From Nectonema munidae (lineage: Eukaryota > Nematomorpha > Nectonematoida > Nectonematidae), in contig JAUIRK010000916.1 in NCBI GenBank assembly GCA_030549495.1, positions 905,001 to 969,000 of the forward strand: 64,000 bases of DNA, in the 5' to 3' direction. The notes beneath the pieces were generated by a model. The model did no database searches and was not told the DNA's origin. It was given only the letters and a program-made list of their open reading frames with translations. This document shows, in pieces, positions 1 through 12,961 of the stretch (position 1 is the first letter of the stretch; each line of letters opens with the position of its first letter). A program made the position numbers and the translations under genes.

Positions 1-1860
1 CTATTCCCAACATTGGGGATGTTATTAATAAGATATCTCATTTCAAAGTATAATGTACTGTCGATCTGTCATCAGCATATCATCAACTTGAATTAGAGCC
101 TAACGATAGGAATTATACTGCTTTTCAAGCTTCTCGTAGGCTATTTGAATTTACTAGACTACCATTTGGTCTCACTAATGCAGTACCAGTATTCCAAAGC
201 GTAATAGATCGTATTATTCTAGATAACAAGTTAAAGGGAGTTGTCGCATACGTCGATAATTTTACTATAATGGGCATGGATAAAGATGACCACGACAAAA
301 ATTTAAATATTTTAAAGCTGTACCTAGAGCCAAAGTTACTTTAAATGAAAAAAAATCGCAAATTTTTAAAGAAAGTATTGATATTCTTGGTTATCGAGTT
401 TCATTTCACTCGATTAAACTAGACCCTGAGAGAATTAAACTTCTTTTGCAATTACCAGTCCCGCAATCTATGCCTTCACTAAAAAGAATAATTGGCTTAT
501 TTGCCTATTATGCGTGATGGATACATAATTTTTCCGATTTAATACATTCTTTAATTCAAGCTAGAAAAAACGCTATCTTTCCAATAAATCAAGAAGCTAT
601 AAATGTTTTTCATAAAATTAAAAGCATTTTGAGTGATGTTACAATGCAGACCATATATGATGCGATACCTTTTACAGTAGAAGCCGGTGCAAGCAATAAG
701 GCAATATCCGCTTCGCTTAATCAAAATGGTAGTATAGCAGTAGCCTTTTTTTCTCGCACTTTTCAGGGAAGTGAGAAGAACTTACCTGTTATTGAAAAAG
801 AAGCAATCGCTATAATAAACTCTATTAGAAAATGGAAGCATTTCCTTTTGAGTAAGAAATTCACGTTAATTACAGACCAAAGGTCCTTATTTTATTTGTT
901 TAACAAAAAACACCGCAATCAAATTAAAAAAGAATGATGGCGTATTGAATTGTCTTATTTTTCATATGATGTCATGTATAGAAAGGGAGAATCAAATTAT
1001 GTGGCAGACACACTTTCACGCGCTTATACTGCTAGTGTCACCTTGTAATCTCTAGAAAAAATACATGTTGATTTAGGACATCCAGGAGTAACTCGTCTAA
1101 CTCATTTCGTGAGGAGTAAAAATTTACCGTATTCTGTTATAGAAATTAAAAATATAGTGTCGAAATGTAAAGTTTATGCTCAGGTAAAACCTAAATTTTA
1201 TACCCCAAAAAATCTTCATTGTGTTAATGCTCAAGCTCCATTTCAAAAGCTGAATGTTGATTTTAAAGGGCCATTGCCCTCTTGTTCGCATTTCAAATAT
1301 TTATTAGTGATGGTGGACGAGTATTCACGTTTTACTTGGGCTTATAAATGCAAAAATTGCTCATCTCAAAGTGTAATAAATTCGCTAACAAAACTTTTTT
1401 GCATGTTTGGATTTCCAGAAATAATACATACAGATAACGCTCAAGCATTTGTATGTCAATATATTAAAAGATATTTTCTAAACAATAATATTTCTCATAC
1501 TACTTCTATACCCTATAATCCAACTGGAAACAGTCAAGTTGAAAGGTATGACGGGATATTATGGAAAACAATACTCTTAAATTTGCGTAATAAAAATTTA
1601 GAGACTAAGTACTGGGAAGAAGTTTTAGATATTTCCTTTATGCAGTAAGATCTTTGTATTGCAAATCTATCAACTCTACTCCTCATGAAAGAATGTTTCT
1701 TTTTCCTCGAAAAACAGGAAATGGCACTTCGTTACCGACTTGGTTGGCACAACCTGGGAAAGTTCTGCTAAGAAAACAAGGTGTATCAAGCAAGTTCGAA
1801 GCATGCATAGGCAGGATTCTCAGAAGTTTTTCGTACAGCGTTCAATAGATCGTTTACTCT
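1..1860 (+). mobile_element. Ty3/Gypsy-like LTR retrotransposon fossil, 5' part outside the window
   Basis: Translated pieces show, in the order of a Ty3/Gypsy pol gene, a reverse transcriptase (about 50-530), an RNase H domain (about 629-940) and an integrase (about 1060-1650) with a zinc-binding region and a DDE-type core. The element enters from the left edge, so gag, protease and the left LTR are not visible, and I see no convincing LTR on the right. It is plainly broken, in roughly half a dozen places, and looks old. The family call rests on the RT-RNase H-integrase order and on the integrase core style; the exact clade is not determined. Confidence 0.88.
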
Positions 1861-2384
1861 ATTTTTTTTGCTTATAGAGTCATTTAAGTAGGAAGAAAGC
1901 AGATTTGGAAGTTAGAATGTTAACTTAAAATTCTTCTTGTAAAATCTCTCAATATTGCGAAAAATGGTGCTTTTTGGACGCACTTAATTTATACTTTACT
2001 TAGCCTATTGATGGTCAGATTTTTAAGAACGAAGTATACTGCTTTCTTTTCATCAAAATTTTATATAAATTTAAAGCCACGGTTTTCCTTTCTTAAGACA
2101 CTTTGGTGATGATTGTCTTCAAAAGTTTAATGATAGAAGCAAAGTTACCATAAGGTGTTTTCACTAAGAAGGCATAAGTTCACTACTTTCATCTAACTAT
2201 CAACAAAAAAGGTTTACTGATCAATTCGAACACAAGACATCGGGATATCAAAGCCCGTAGGAATCTAACGAACCCTAATCACATCTTTCCCATATAAAAA
2301 CTCACTCAAACAACTTACTAAAATATCAAAGACCAGCTGATGCAATTTCAATAACTGCATCTTTACATTTGAATGATTCCTTAT

Positions 2385-2482
2385 TAGAGATGTATAGGAT
2401 ATCCGCATCCGCTAGGATGTCAAATTTAATATCCGCTTCCCCATTCGCGAATACAAAAAATTTCACATCTGATACATCTCTA
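2385..2482. mobile_element. 98-bp hAT-type MITE with 8-bp target duplication
   Basis: Perfect 11-bp terminal inverted repeats (TAGAGATGTAT at the left, its complement at 2472-2482) bound a 98-bp segment. The flanking octamers are ttccttat (2377-2384) and gtccttat (2483-2490), matching at 7 of 8 positions. The interior repeats ATCCGC-like motifs, as subterminal regions of hAT elements often do. There is no coding capacity. An 8-bp duplication with TAGAGATG ends fits the hAT superfamily. Confidence 0.8.
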
Positions 2483-5282
2483 GTCCTTATTATATAATGA
2501 AGTGGCGCTAAGACATTGAAAAAAAGGTGAGCAATATATAAAAGGCAAAAGAAAAAGAGTAAAATAGTGATTGAATATTTATCTCACCCCACCCTTTGAA
2601 TAAAGACTTTTTAATTTTTTTGATTACCTTTTACTAATGTAGTTATAAGCCAGGATAAAAAAACCATAGATTATTTTTAATGTCTTATTAAGAGCGACAA
2701 GTTAATATCTAAGTTTACAATTTTTTTGATTTAATAGAAAAAGAATAAAAGGAAAATTAAAAACCTAATTAACTCTTCTCTTAAGTTCTTTGGGGGAATG
2801 AATCTAATTAAAAATGCACACACTCAAAAAAGTAGTTTAGAGAAGAACTATAGTTAATCATAAGAGCAAAGAGCCGCATGGGGAACCGAAACCCGCATTT
2901 GCCAACTACAGATAAGCTTTAATTATTATCACCATAAGTAAATGATGAGAAAAAACACTTATACTAAGTACTATATATATATACTGAAAATATGTTACAA
3001 ATTTATAACTTTGATAAATACAACTTGACACTCTTTTCAATCCTGATAAAGAATACGCCAATTTTCCGTTTACCATTTTAAAGTTGCATTATATCATCTT
3101 TAAAATAAGGATTCTTATTTCTAGGCCATTTATTTTTTGTTAGAGTTAAATGTTCAACGTTCAACTTTATGTCATCATTTAATGATAAAAATGAAAACTG
3201 GTAACTAGATTTATTCATGAATAAGTTTCAGGAATCGAAGGGCAATCTTGACAAATAAAGGCATAAAAATACTGAAAAGAAAACTGTTTGACCAAGAAAA
3301 ACGTTTTAAAACACTTCTATGTAGCAAAGGCGAATGTTGAGTACGTTCAAATATAGATATGTGATTACTGATAGAAATTATCTCCTCTTCACAATTTGTA
3401 AATTGATATATGCATATGTGTAGAGTACTTGTCCATAAGCATACACTGCAGGAATAATTTAGAGGTTCGTTCCTTTCAAATTTAGTCTAAAAAACTGAAT
3501 TAATTTATATATTTATAGTCTAACTTACTTTAAAGAGCACCTCTACTCAACCAACACATGTCTATAGCAACGAGTTAAAAAAATTTCCAAGTAATCTTGA
3601 TTGACATATTAGACTTTTATTTTAAGCAAACACCTGTTCACATAGAACACTTTTTAAAATTTTAATAGTTATCTAAAAAGCATGAAAAAAATTTTTGTTT
3701 ATAAATAAACTTTAATATTTAAACACAAAGCAGCTGGAGTTTTTTGAAAAGAAGATAAAGATAGAGAGGATGTTTTCACTAAAATGATACATTTGCTTCA
3801 TTTTTACCCAACTGTTAACATTGGGTACAGAAGGCTTCGTAACCAAAATACGTTTTTCGGCGCGAAACGACCAAACTAGGTAAAGGAACGTTTTGGGTAC
3901 GAAATGTCTTGAACTTATTTACATCATATTGAATGAATTTTGTTTGAATTTTCATAGCGCTCCTATTTATGCCAACATAATGCATATGCTAAGATATAAG
4001 AAATGGAGGAATAAGGACTTACAAAAGCAAAAGGCAGTTAAATCGTCTTTCTTTGTCCGTCGTTCTTTTGATAAAGACAAGAGGCAGCAGAGTTCAAACA
4101 AAGTTTTCCTTTCAAACCTTGGAACACTGAAATTCAGATGGCAAATCATTCACATGTATGATGAATTGAAAACTGCTGCAACGCAGCAAAAGATGATCAT
4201 GTGAATGGTGAACTTTAATGAAAAACTAGCTACTGTCTCTTTTCAATTTGTAAAACTGTAATCAATTTTCTTTTAACTCCTCTCTTAATAATTTCATTAT
4301 CTTTTTCAACTCTTTCTATCGAATGACATATCGAGGTTTTTTTAGTGTGGTAAGTTTTTTCTAAACAATTTAATTGACATCATACAAACAGAGTCAAATG
4401 GACATTTTTGATAGTGCGATGATTCCTATCTCCCTCTCTTCTCACAAAACTGAAATCGTCTTAAAATACAGTTTTTAATAATTTTAATTCTCTTTGCATC
4501 TCCAACCATGATTTCTAAAGAGAGTCAGGCGCACAGTGACAGGGTGCTGACTTTTCTCAGTATCTGGCACCCACTCGAACTATTTCGAGCTTTTAAGTAA
4601 TTACCGTTCAAGTTTTTTAACATAATGATCTCATGTAACAAAACAAAGTCAATAAATAAGAAATCCAATTACTTCTCGAGAAGCCTAATTAAGAATTGGG
4701 TAAAGGTAAATGCACAAATCTACATTTTTTATCTACGATTTTTAGGCATTCCGAAAAATAGGGTTCCTAGTTCTCTTTTGAGATACGAAATAAAACGGCA
4801 CCCTCCCTCCTCTTCAAAAGCTCGAACTCTTTGCTCCATGAAAGGTAATTTTGAAATTGTAAGCACTTCACTTTGAAAATAGAAACAGTAACGCTATAAC
4901 ATAACATATTTAAGAAGGCAGGGCCTTCGTGTCAATGTGTTTGATGAGGAGAGAGAAACATTAACGCTACATCCCTTTATTTGGAAAATTCTTAAAGGCA
5001 AAAGTCAATACTAAAAGAAGCGCTATGATTTATTATTATTATTACATTGATTTTTTAGTAAATCCTTAAAACCAAATACTTATTGCTTTTTTCAACTAGA
5101 TTTAGCTTCAAGCGTATTGATATGTAAGCCTTTAGACTAAAACTTTTACCTGGGCTCTCTATAGTGCGTGAAGCGTATTATCTGCTGCGCTCCGCCAGTT
5201 ATAACAAGTATCCCTTGAAAGAGCAAGCATATACTTATTTACGTGTAACATGCAAACAGAACTCCATGATAAAGCTTATATA
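2483..5282. other. AT-rich non-coding stretch
   Basis: I see no recognisable gene here. Open frames such as 3893-4204 (103 codons, plus) and 4625-4876 (83 codons, plus) have no familiar motif and the composition of chance frames. A short ATT microsatellite lies near 5030-5045. Confidence 0.5.
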
Positions 5283-5407
5283 ATTTTTTCAATTGTATTT
5301 TGTTTTTTTTATATTGTGTCGTCTTTTTTCAATTCAACCTTATTTTGAAAAGACAAAATAGAATTAAAAAAATAGAATTGGAAAAGACAAATAAGAATTG
5401 AAAAAAC
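5283..5407. repeat. AT-rich inverted repeat built on a GACAAAATAGAATT module
   Basis: This stretch folds on itself: its left half carries the complement of modules in its right half (AAAAGACAAAATAGAATT and AAAAGACAAATAAGAATTG). The same module forms the arms of a larger inverted repeat at 50821-51200. It lies immediately left of the pogo-like element starting at 5429. It may be a separate miniature element; no target duplication was found. Confidence 0.5.
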
Positions 5408-5428
5408 AGGAAATAACTGAAAGTAGGA

Positions 5429-7465
5429 CAGTCATGTCTCGTTTATCCGTTCTCCGATAAACCTTTTCTCACACAATTTTAGAGAATAAACATTTTATTT
5501 CCATTATTCTAGATTCATTAAAGCGATCGCTCAAAAAATGCCTGGAGGTAAGATAACTGTTTAAATATAGTAGATGCGCTGGCTAAAAAAATTTAGCCAT
5601 AAACACTCTAATCTGACTATTGTGTTCACCATGGAATTCCTTTTTCGTCGCGAATCTGGATAGTTCAAAAATTTATGAAAACCTCGTTATCACAAACAAA
5701 TTCCAAACTCTTAGAGAAAAAGTTAAAAAATTTCAACAAAATGTTTGATTTTTGATATAATGGGTCTATCCTATCATCTTTAATGCAATCAATGTAGAAT
5801 ATATAAACTTCAAAATAAATTCGTGTTGCATAATTTTTTGCTAAATATTTTTTTTTATTTGAATAACCAAATTTTGATGATTAATCCACTCAAAATATTT
5901 TCCCTGACAGTATATTTGCTTTCACAGGCCACTTAATGCTGAACCCTTTTTCCAATATTTTAAAATAAACTTATCCATTCCATATAAAGTAAATCAAGCA
6001 TGCTAAATTTGATTCTGAAATTATTTTACTAAATCTAGATTCAATTTTATAATTTTTGAATAATTTTCGTTCAATTTAGCAGATCGAGCTTTTTCTATTT
6101 AATCATGATATTTTTGTCCATCCAAACCAGTGCAATGAATATTGGTCGTCTATGGTTAATTCAGCTTTACTATAGCTTTAATATATTTTAGACAAATCAA
6201 TAAAATAATTCCCTTTTATTCTTCATGTAATTAATGATGCTATCAATTGCATCAATAAGGCTGGAACAAATTTTCTACACAAAACCCCCTGAGATCATTT
6301 ATTATAATTTATATGTGTACTATATAACCAATATAAAACGATTGTCTTAAAAAGTTTGACAAATGAATTTTTGAAAAAAAAAAAGATATTCACGCATACA
6401 TCACAACTTTGATTGACCCCTTCACACAGAATCCGTAAATGAAATCAGCATGCTCGATTTTAAAAATACGAGTTGTTCTGTAGTTTTGTCTTTCTTTTTA
6501 TTTCCTTTCAAATTTGTAAATAAAAATGGCGTTTTTATCTCCTAGGATTTCTGGATGAAAAATTAAACGTTTTCAAGGTCCTCTCTTCTTCTCTTTGCCC
6601 GAGGAATAAAAAATCTACTCGAGGAGGACACACTGAGTCTAACATCGACAGGCCAAGTCTGCTTTATCTACAATTACTCAGCTCCTTCAGCAACACCTCT
6701 TAAGAAGTGAAACTGTGTTTGCACAATCTTTTTTAATGTTTTTTCAGCTTAAAAATTATTTCGTTTATTTAGGTTTATTTCGTGTCGTCGTATTTATTAA
6801 GCATCTGAAAGTCATCTTTGTCCTGGCTCCATCCAAATAAGTCCATTGCCGGACATTTTAGTGTATTCAATTATAATTATAATAATCACTCATTCGCCAA
6901 TGCTAACAAGTAACAACACCACATATCACATAGAAAGCAAACTCTTAAGTTACGATAAACACATAGGACAGCGTATTTTCTCATTTTCGAAAAAGTACCG
7001 GTTCATTAATCCGCACGATACATTAACACTAAGAAAACTAAATTCTTTTACACCTAAAAAAAAGCCATTATGTTATATATTACCCCAACATAAAAGTTAA
7101 GAAAGACAGAAATAAAGCAATTTTAAAAGTTTAGAGGCATAACTTTATTTTACTTTAAAAAAATATTCATTAAATATTTTATGTATTATAAGTAACACAA
7201 ATCTAAAGCTATTTGTTTTCTAGACTTTATTTCAGGAGCCCCAACAAACCCGTTTCGAATATCGAGGTAAAAAATTGAATTATCATGATTCACAAAATTT
7301 TATTAACTTCAACTTAAATGCTCAAAAATATTTAATGTGTGGCTTTGAAAGTATCTTTTTTTAACTAAAAAAATGCTTTTGAAAAATGTTAACGGTTTTA
7401 TACGAACCCATTCTAACAAAAACGAAGGAGTAACCCATATTCCGCGGATAAACGAGGCATGACTG
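5429..7465. mobile_element. 2.0-kb pogo/Tigger-like element, non-coding
   Basis: The ends are inverted repeats of 21 bp matching at 20 positions: CAGTCATGTCTCGTTTATCCG read as 5429-5449, and its complement at 7445-7465. Ends beginning CAGTC with a GTTTATCCG core are typical of pogo/Tigger elements, which duplicate TA. TA follows the right end, but the left flank reads GA, so the left target base is altered. The interior has only chance frames (for example 6846-7100) and no transposase motif I can recognise, so it is non-autonomous or decayed. Confidence 0.72.
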
Positions 7466-8219
7466 TAGTATATATATAATTTTATTATTTATCCAAATTG
7501 TTTTACTCCTTCATTAACACCAAAGCATATTGATATATCGAAGAAGGGGAAGAAGAAGTAGAAATGGGGCTTGTTCATTTCGTACACCTTCTCAGATTCA
7601 AAACATTGCAAAAATCATGATGCACCCATTTTTAGTAAGACTTATCTAGACTTAATTACATATTACCGTTTTGCGCAATTTTAGTCCCTCTTTCTAATGT
7701 TTGATACTCTCATTTTAAAATTGACATTATTTTATACATATCTCCAATATTTATAAAAAAAAATAGAAAAATACACAGAAAGACGATGTGGTTAATATGA
7801 TCACTTTTAAAATTTTAAAACTAAACCATAAAATAAATTCTCATTTAAATATATTACGTTGACTAGTAAATATAGCACATTGTTTAGATGCAGCTGTATT
7901 TTTCCATCGTTGCAACCTGTTATATCTATATTTGAAAAAAATATAGATTTTTTTAAGGTAAAGAAAAAAAGGTAAAGAATGAGTTAGAAAGACAACGTGG
8001 TCATTTTATCAACCTTCTTTTATTTTGATTGGTACCAAGTTTACGCATTTTTTCGTTCCAAATATAACAAGCTTTATATCTCAAATGTATAATTCCAAGA
8101 ATAAACGTGTAGCGGCTTCAAATACGTTGCTTTTTATTCAAAATATTTATGAAGAAAGTTCAAGATCTGATTTTTCTTCGAGCCAAGATAATAATATGAA
8201 ATAAAAAAATTTAGATGGA
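7466..8219. other. AT-rich non-coding stretch
   Basis: No gene, tRNA or clear repeat is visible between the pogo-like element and the piggyBac relic. Confidence 0.5.
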
Positions 8220-9563
8220 GAACTCCAATGAAGCATCTGAAAATTTTTTCAACAGATGAGTATGAAGTTAATAATGATAATTGATTTATTGCCAAGGATG
8301 GAACAATCTCTCAACGCTGGACATTCAAGGACGAAATCAACAACAAAATATGTTCAAAGTTAAAAAGCTTGTACAATGTTTTCTCATCGTAAGATAGGCG
8401 GTACTTATATTTCTGTTCTTATTTCATTATTTGTGAAAAAAAATTTCGTCATATTCAAAAATGCACAAATATTGAAGCTGTAAATTTGAGAATGATTAGA
8501 AATTAAGAACCTTGATAAATCTCTAGCTTTGGTTATTTTACGTAGATATATTGGAGGTAAGAACTTTCCTGTTAAATTTTTTGTTCTAAAAATTGGGTTG
8601 TCCTTTTTTAAGAAGACCATGCCACTCAAAACTTTTGAAAAAATACGGAAGTACAAAGATTCGACATAAAAAATCAACGAGGAAAAAGCTTTCAAAATGA
8701 TAAATTTGCTCTTTTTTCCAAAGTTTGGATGTTGTTTATTGACAATTACAAAATATGCTATAATCCTGATTGTAATCGAACAGTTGACAAACAGCTGTTT
8801 CCTACAAAAGCTAGATGCCCTTTTACCCAATATTTGCCATGTACACCAGACAAGTTTGGGGTTAAATTTTTGTTGATTGTGGATGCTAATTAAAAGTATA
8901 TGTGAGGAGGAGGTTTCCTTATTTAGGGAAAGATGAAGATGCAAATAATTTACAGCTGAGTTATGTTATTGATAAACTTTTGAACAAAATGAATTTTATA
9001 ATATAATAAGTGTTATAATATAACCAATCTATACCATAATTTTTTCATAGGCTTTGTGTGAAAATTTATTATAAAAAAGAACCAGCTTATTAGAAAGAAA
9101 CAATCAGGGTGAATCTAAAAGAAATTTCGCAATATGTAAAAAAAATTAAAAAAGCATGACAAAATTTTCTTCAAAAATCTTTATTGTAAGATCCTTGCAT
9201 ACAAAAGCGAAAAAAAATTCAAAAAACGCTAAAAAAACGCCAGAGACCGTTTTATTCTTTAACGAAACAAAGTTTGAAATGGATATTATTGATCAGTTGA
9301 CTAAATTGTACAAGAGAAAGGCAGGAGACCGAAGTTGCCCTTTGTCACTTTTTTTCAATGTTATTGATTTGGCTGTTATTAATTTTATACGCAAAAGTTA
9401 TTTTTATCTTCAAGTGCTGATGACACTTCCAAGAAGGTTGAAGCTAACTCGAATGAAGAAGCATTTGCTTTCGAAATTCAAAATTGCTCCAAAAGAAAGC
9501 TCTGTCAAACAAAATTTTAAGCTTTTTTTTCAAAAGTTGTCTGCAAAAAATGTCAATAAATAG
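8220..9563 (+). pseudogene. decayed piggyBac (PGBD-type) transposase
   Basis: Pieces in different plus-strand frames match the DDE_Tnp_1_7 (piggyBac) core in order. About 8530-8700 holds a block ending KINEEKAFKM. About 8725-8890 reads MFIDNYKICYNPDCNRTVDK, then QLFPTKARCPFTQYLP and PDKFGVKFLLIVDAN, the DEQLFPTKARCKFTQY region of the family. About 8920-8980 gives the YLGKDED block. The frame 9156-9563 gives ETVLFFNETKFEMDIIDQLT and KAGDRSCPLSLFFNVIDLA, matching the 'FYNKTKYGVDVMDQM...RRWPVAVFYNILDLAGINA' region. Several frameshifts and stops show that it is dead. The C-terminal cysteine-rich finger was not found. The long minus-strand frame 8405-8944 is a shadow of this relic. Confidence 0.8.
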
Positions 9564-11334
9564 ATGTGTGTACACGATAATACTCTTTCATACTTATAAA
9601 GCTTGAATTTAGACTTTGTCTTTTAAGTTATAATTCTTTATTTGTCTTTCTAGTGATAAATACGTTTGTATTACTTACAAAACTAAAAAATCAGATTGTT
9701 ATTCCTTCTCAAGTGGGGATCTCAAAATAAATTTAGCCCGGGATAACATTTTTCTAAAATGTACCTTTAATAATGATTAATAATCTAATATTTTTAAGAT
9801 AAGTTAATTCTTAACACACACCCCATAACAGCTACTTTTACTTGCGACAGCTTGGAAAAACACTTGCTTACTTCTGCATAGATTCTGCATTGACTCAAAT
9901 ACCTTAACATGACGCTAAGTTTAATTTGAGGTGTTGAGGAAGGAGAGAAGCATTTTCGCTAGGAACAAGAGGATCGTACTTTACATTTTTGGGAAATCAG
10001 CATTAAGAGATTACCTTTCTGACCATTTACGTTTTGCTACCACAAGAGCATAACATGGGCTTCTTGCAATCCCAGTAGGATTCTGAACTTCTTGAAGTTT
10101 GCGCATATGTTCCATCTATGCTAATTTTATATGATAGCGAAACTGTCAAATTTATGTAGTCTTCATTTACTCGAGCACACTTTTCTATTAACCCACAGGG
10201 ATAGATGAATAATAAAAAAGTATAGGATATGTTGTTGTGTAGCAAAACTAACAGTCTTGAGTTTTTTACAGAAGAATCAAGGAACCGAGGCACTTGATCA
10301 GGCTGATGCTTTAAGATTAATTCTTGAAACAAACCCTTTATATTTGTACAGACTTAAAAGTCTTTAATGTGAAAACCTTTCCTGTAATAATCGGTACTTG
10401 GAACTGTTTAGATTTGTAGCCAATAAATTTCATATCTTCACTTTGATGCAAACAACTTAACTCCTGTTTTAGTAAGTTTTATATCATTCACTAGGTGGTG
10501 AAACACTTTTTACTCGGGAAAATGAAGCTTTTGTTGTAATTTTGTATCTTTTTTTACGTTCCAGTCATCATTGTGATCCGATATATCAAGATCAGATCTA
10601 GATTTCTATGCTAAACCTACTGAAATTTGCAACTCATCGCAGCGTGGAACTGGAGAGATTAAAGATAAAATGTTTTTTGTACAAAGATACATCAACCACG
10701 TGAAAATAGAAATCATTCAAGTGGTTTTTTGGCCCTTGCCAAATTCTAAGAATTTCCAATATCATTTATTTTCATTTTACGTTATCCTATCCTTGTAGAA
10801 TTGAATTACAAGAACCACTTTTCACCATTTTTCATTTGCTATTCAATATTTAGTATAGCATTTAAAATGTTCTTGCTTTGAGCCAATATATTCTACACCA
10901 AAATAACCAGTTTATAGCTTATTGAGTCTTTAAGCCATTTTTAACATAATTACTAAAACAAATAAAAAAAATAATAATCTTAAAAAATAAAAAGGTATGT
11001 AAACGACCAAAAAGGCAATGTTGGCTTAAAAATGAAATGATAAAAATGATAAAAATAGCGAGCCTAGAAAAAAAATAACATATCACTATCGTATTCAGTG
11101 AACTCCATTTACAGAAGAAAGTGACAAAAAAATTATCAAAACATTTTTTACTAAACTATTCTTCGTATCAATATTTGAATAAGATACCCACTTTGGGCCT
11201 AAAATAAAATTTTCTAATTTTCATTAGGTGAGAATCTGCATAATAGTATGAAATTTCAATCTCAATTTTTTAATTAATTTTTTAATTAATTTTTGAAATT
11301 GATTTGATTAGATTAACTTTATTGAACACATAAA
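9564..11334. other. non-coding stretch with one unassigned minus-strand frame
   Basis: This is mostly AT-rich DNA. The minus-strand frame 10027-10332 (101 codons) is less AT-rich than its surroundings and has several cysteines near its end (WDCKKPMLCSCGSKT), but I cannot assign it. Near 9718-9753 the complement reads CCCGGGCTAAATTTA, which resembles the head of the TTAA repeat family and may be the right terminus of the piggyBac relic. Confidence 0.35.
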
Positions 11335-11729
11335 AGTTTTTTAGTTCTAAGATTTAAAGCAATGGCCTCTTTCCTGTGATCCGTAAAAAATTTAATGGTG
11401 CTTAAAAAAATTAAGACATAATCCAATTTTTATGTTTTTCTTAACCCATTTCTTTCCAACTTCCGTTTGAAATTTAAAAGATCAGCATCTCTAAATTGAG
11501 CATATTTGAAAATGGGTACATATTTATAAAAAACTTTTTAGATGTATTTCAATAAAAATAATAATTTTCACATGAGCGGTCATATTCAATTAATTTTTTG
11601 TTAAGTTTGATTTATCAATATCACCACTAGATTCTCCATATTTGAAAGATATATCATACTAAAAATATATGTAAGAAATCTTTAAAAGCTCCCACTTGAG
11701 CGGACAAATTTTGTCTAGAACTAATAGGG
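11335..11729 (-). mobile_element. copy A of the TTAA satellite-bearing family, left end only, reversed
   Basis: Read on the minus strand from 11729, the sequence starts CCCTATTAGT after a TTAA (11730-11733). It continues with the family head (CAAAATTTGTCCGCTCAAGT) and about one and a half units of the array-1 repeat (the segment around ATGCTGAATTCAGTGGTGAT). The inner boundary near 11335 is approximate. No right end is attached. Confidence 0.7.
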
Positions 11730-12261
11730 TTAAATTAATATTGATATACCAAAATTGTTGAAAGTAATTTTATAAAAGTGTTTATCTTATCGAGTTGATA
11801 TGAAAAAATCTATTCGTTAAATTTATTTTGTACATGACAGAAATGGTTTTTTTTTATGTTTTTCTTGACAAGCTTTCATCCCGAAGAGCCCGTGCTGGAC
11901 AAAAGTCATCGTTTTTTAAATAAAAGTATAGTCAAAATCGAATCAATAAAAGCAATCTAAAAATGATTTGCAATAGAAAAGATCATTTTCTTCTATTTTT
12001 AAGTAAAAAGCATTCATTTTGCTAGAGCACACTCTTCTTTTATGACGAGGAAAGCTGCTTGATTACGATGTTCATCATCTTTTCTTCAAATAAGAGAAAT
12101 TTTTCAATGTTCTGTGAATAGAAAAGGTAGAGAAAGCAGAGTTGCAATTTGTTGCAATTCTGAATATAAAATAAACATTTTTTAAATGAAATACTTTTCG
12201 TTTGATATAAATAACTCATATAGAATTTTTTGATCTATTGAATTTACCAATTAAAAGAAGA

Positions 12262-12957
12262 TATTTTTTAACAGTATTAGCTAAAATGGAGTACGGAAAT
12301 AAAATAAACATAGTCGATTTGGTATATAAACAGAAATTTTATTTGAAATTATTGAAAATATTTTTGAGAAAGTTTTTAGACGTAAACCGCAAATTTGATT
12401 GAAGCTTTCAGATATTTGCAAAAACTAAATCAGAAAACTATTTGTATAGATATTTGACGTAAACCGCCGGATTTTATTGATAATTGCAGATATTTTCAAA
12501 CCAGAAATGAAATTAGCATGATTAATTTGGTATAAAAACATATATTTCATGTAAGAAACCAGCATGGCCGTTTTAATATAAAAACCTACATTTTATCTAA
12601 AATTTGAATGAATATTTTATAAGATATGTTTCATTAATTATAGAAGCCCAGATTATTGAAAAAATTAAATATATACAGGGTTATCCGTTATAAATTTTCA
12701 AGGGAGTATCTAACATAGATCCTAAGTTATGGTTAATTACAGATAATGTTAAAAATTTGTTTAAAGAAATTAATTTTGCTTTTGATTGACAGTTTTTGAC
12801 ATGAAACGGTCATTCAACTACCATGGAAAATGATACCAAAAGATACTACTAACAATTTAAGAAAAGTGTCAAAATGTGAAGAAATATAATTCAGCCAATT
12901 TTGTACAATTACTTTTTTAGTGAAGGGGGAGGGGGCGTTTTAATAGCAGTAATAGGG
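12262..12957 (+). mobile_element. copy B of the TTAA satellite-bearing family, right end only
   Basis: The sequence matches the right part of the family: degenerate array-2 units (GACGTAAACCGCAAATTTG near 12380 and a second near 12459), then the unique tail with TTGACAGTTTTTGACATGAA. It ends CAGTAATAGGG at 12957, followed by TTAA (12958-12961). The left part is missing. Confidence 0.72.
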
Positions 12958-12961
12958 TTAA

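Noticed and set aside
8405-8944. 179-codon minus-strand open frame
   Set aside because: It is the shadow of the plus-strand piggyBac transposase relic, which has clear family motifs.
10027-10332. 101-codon minus-strand frame with several cysteines
   Set aside because: No family motif, splice context or repeat copy supports it as a gene.
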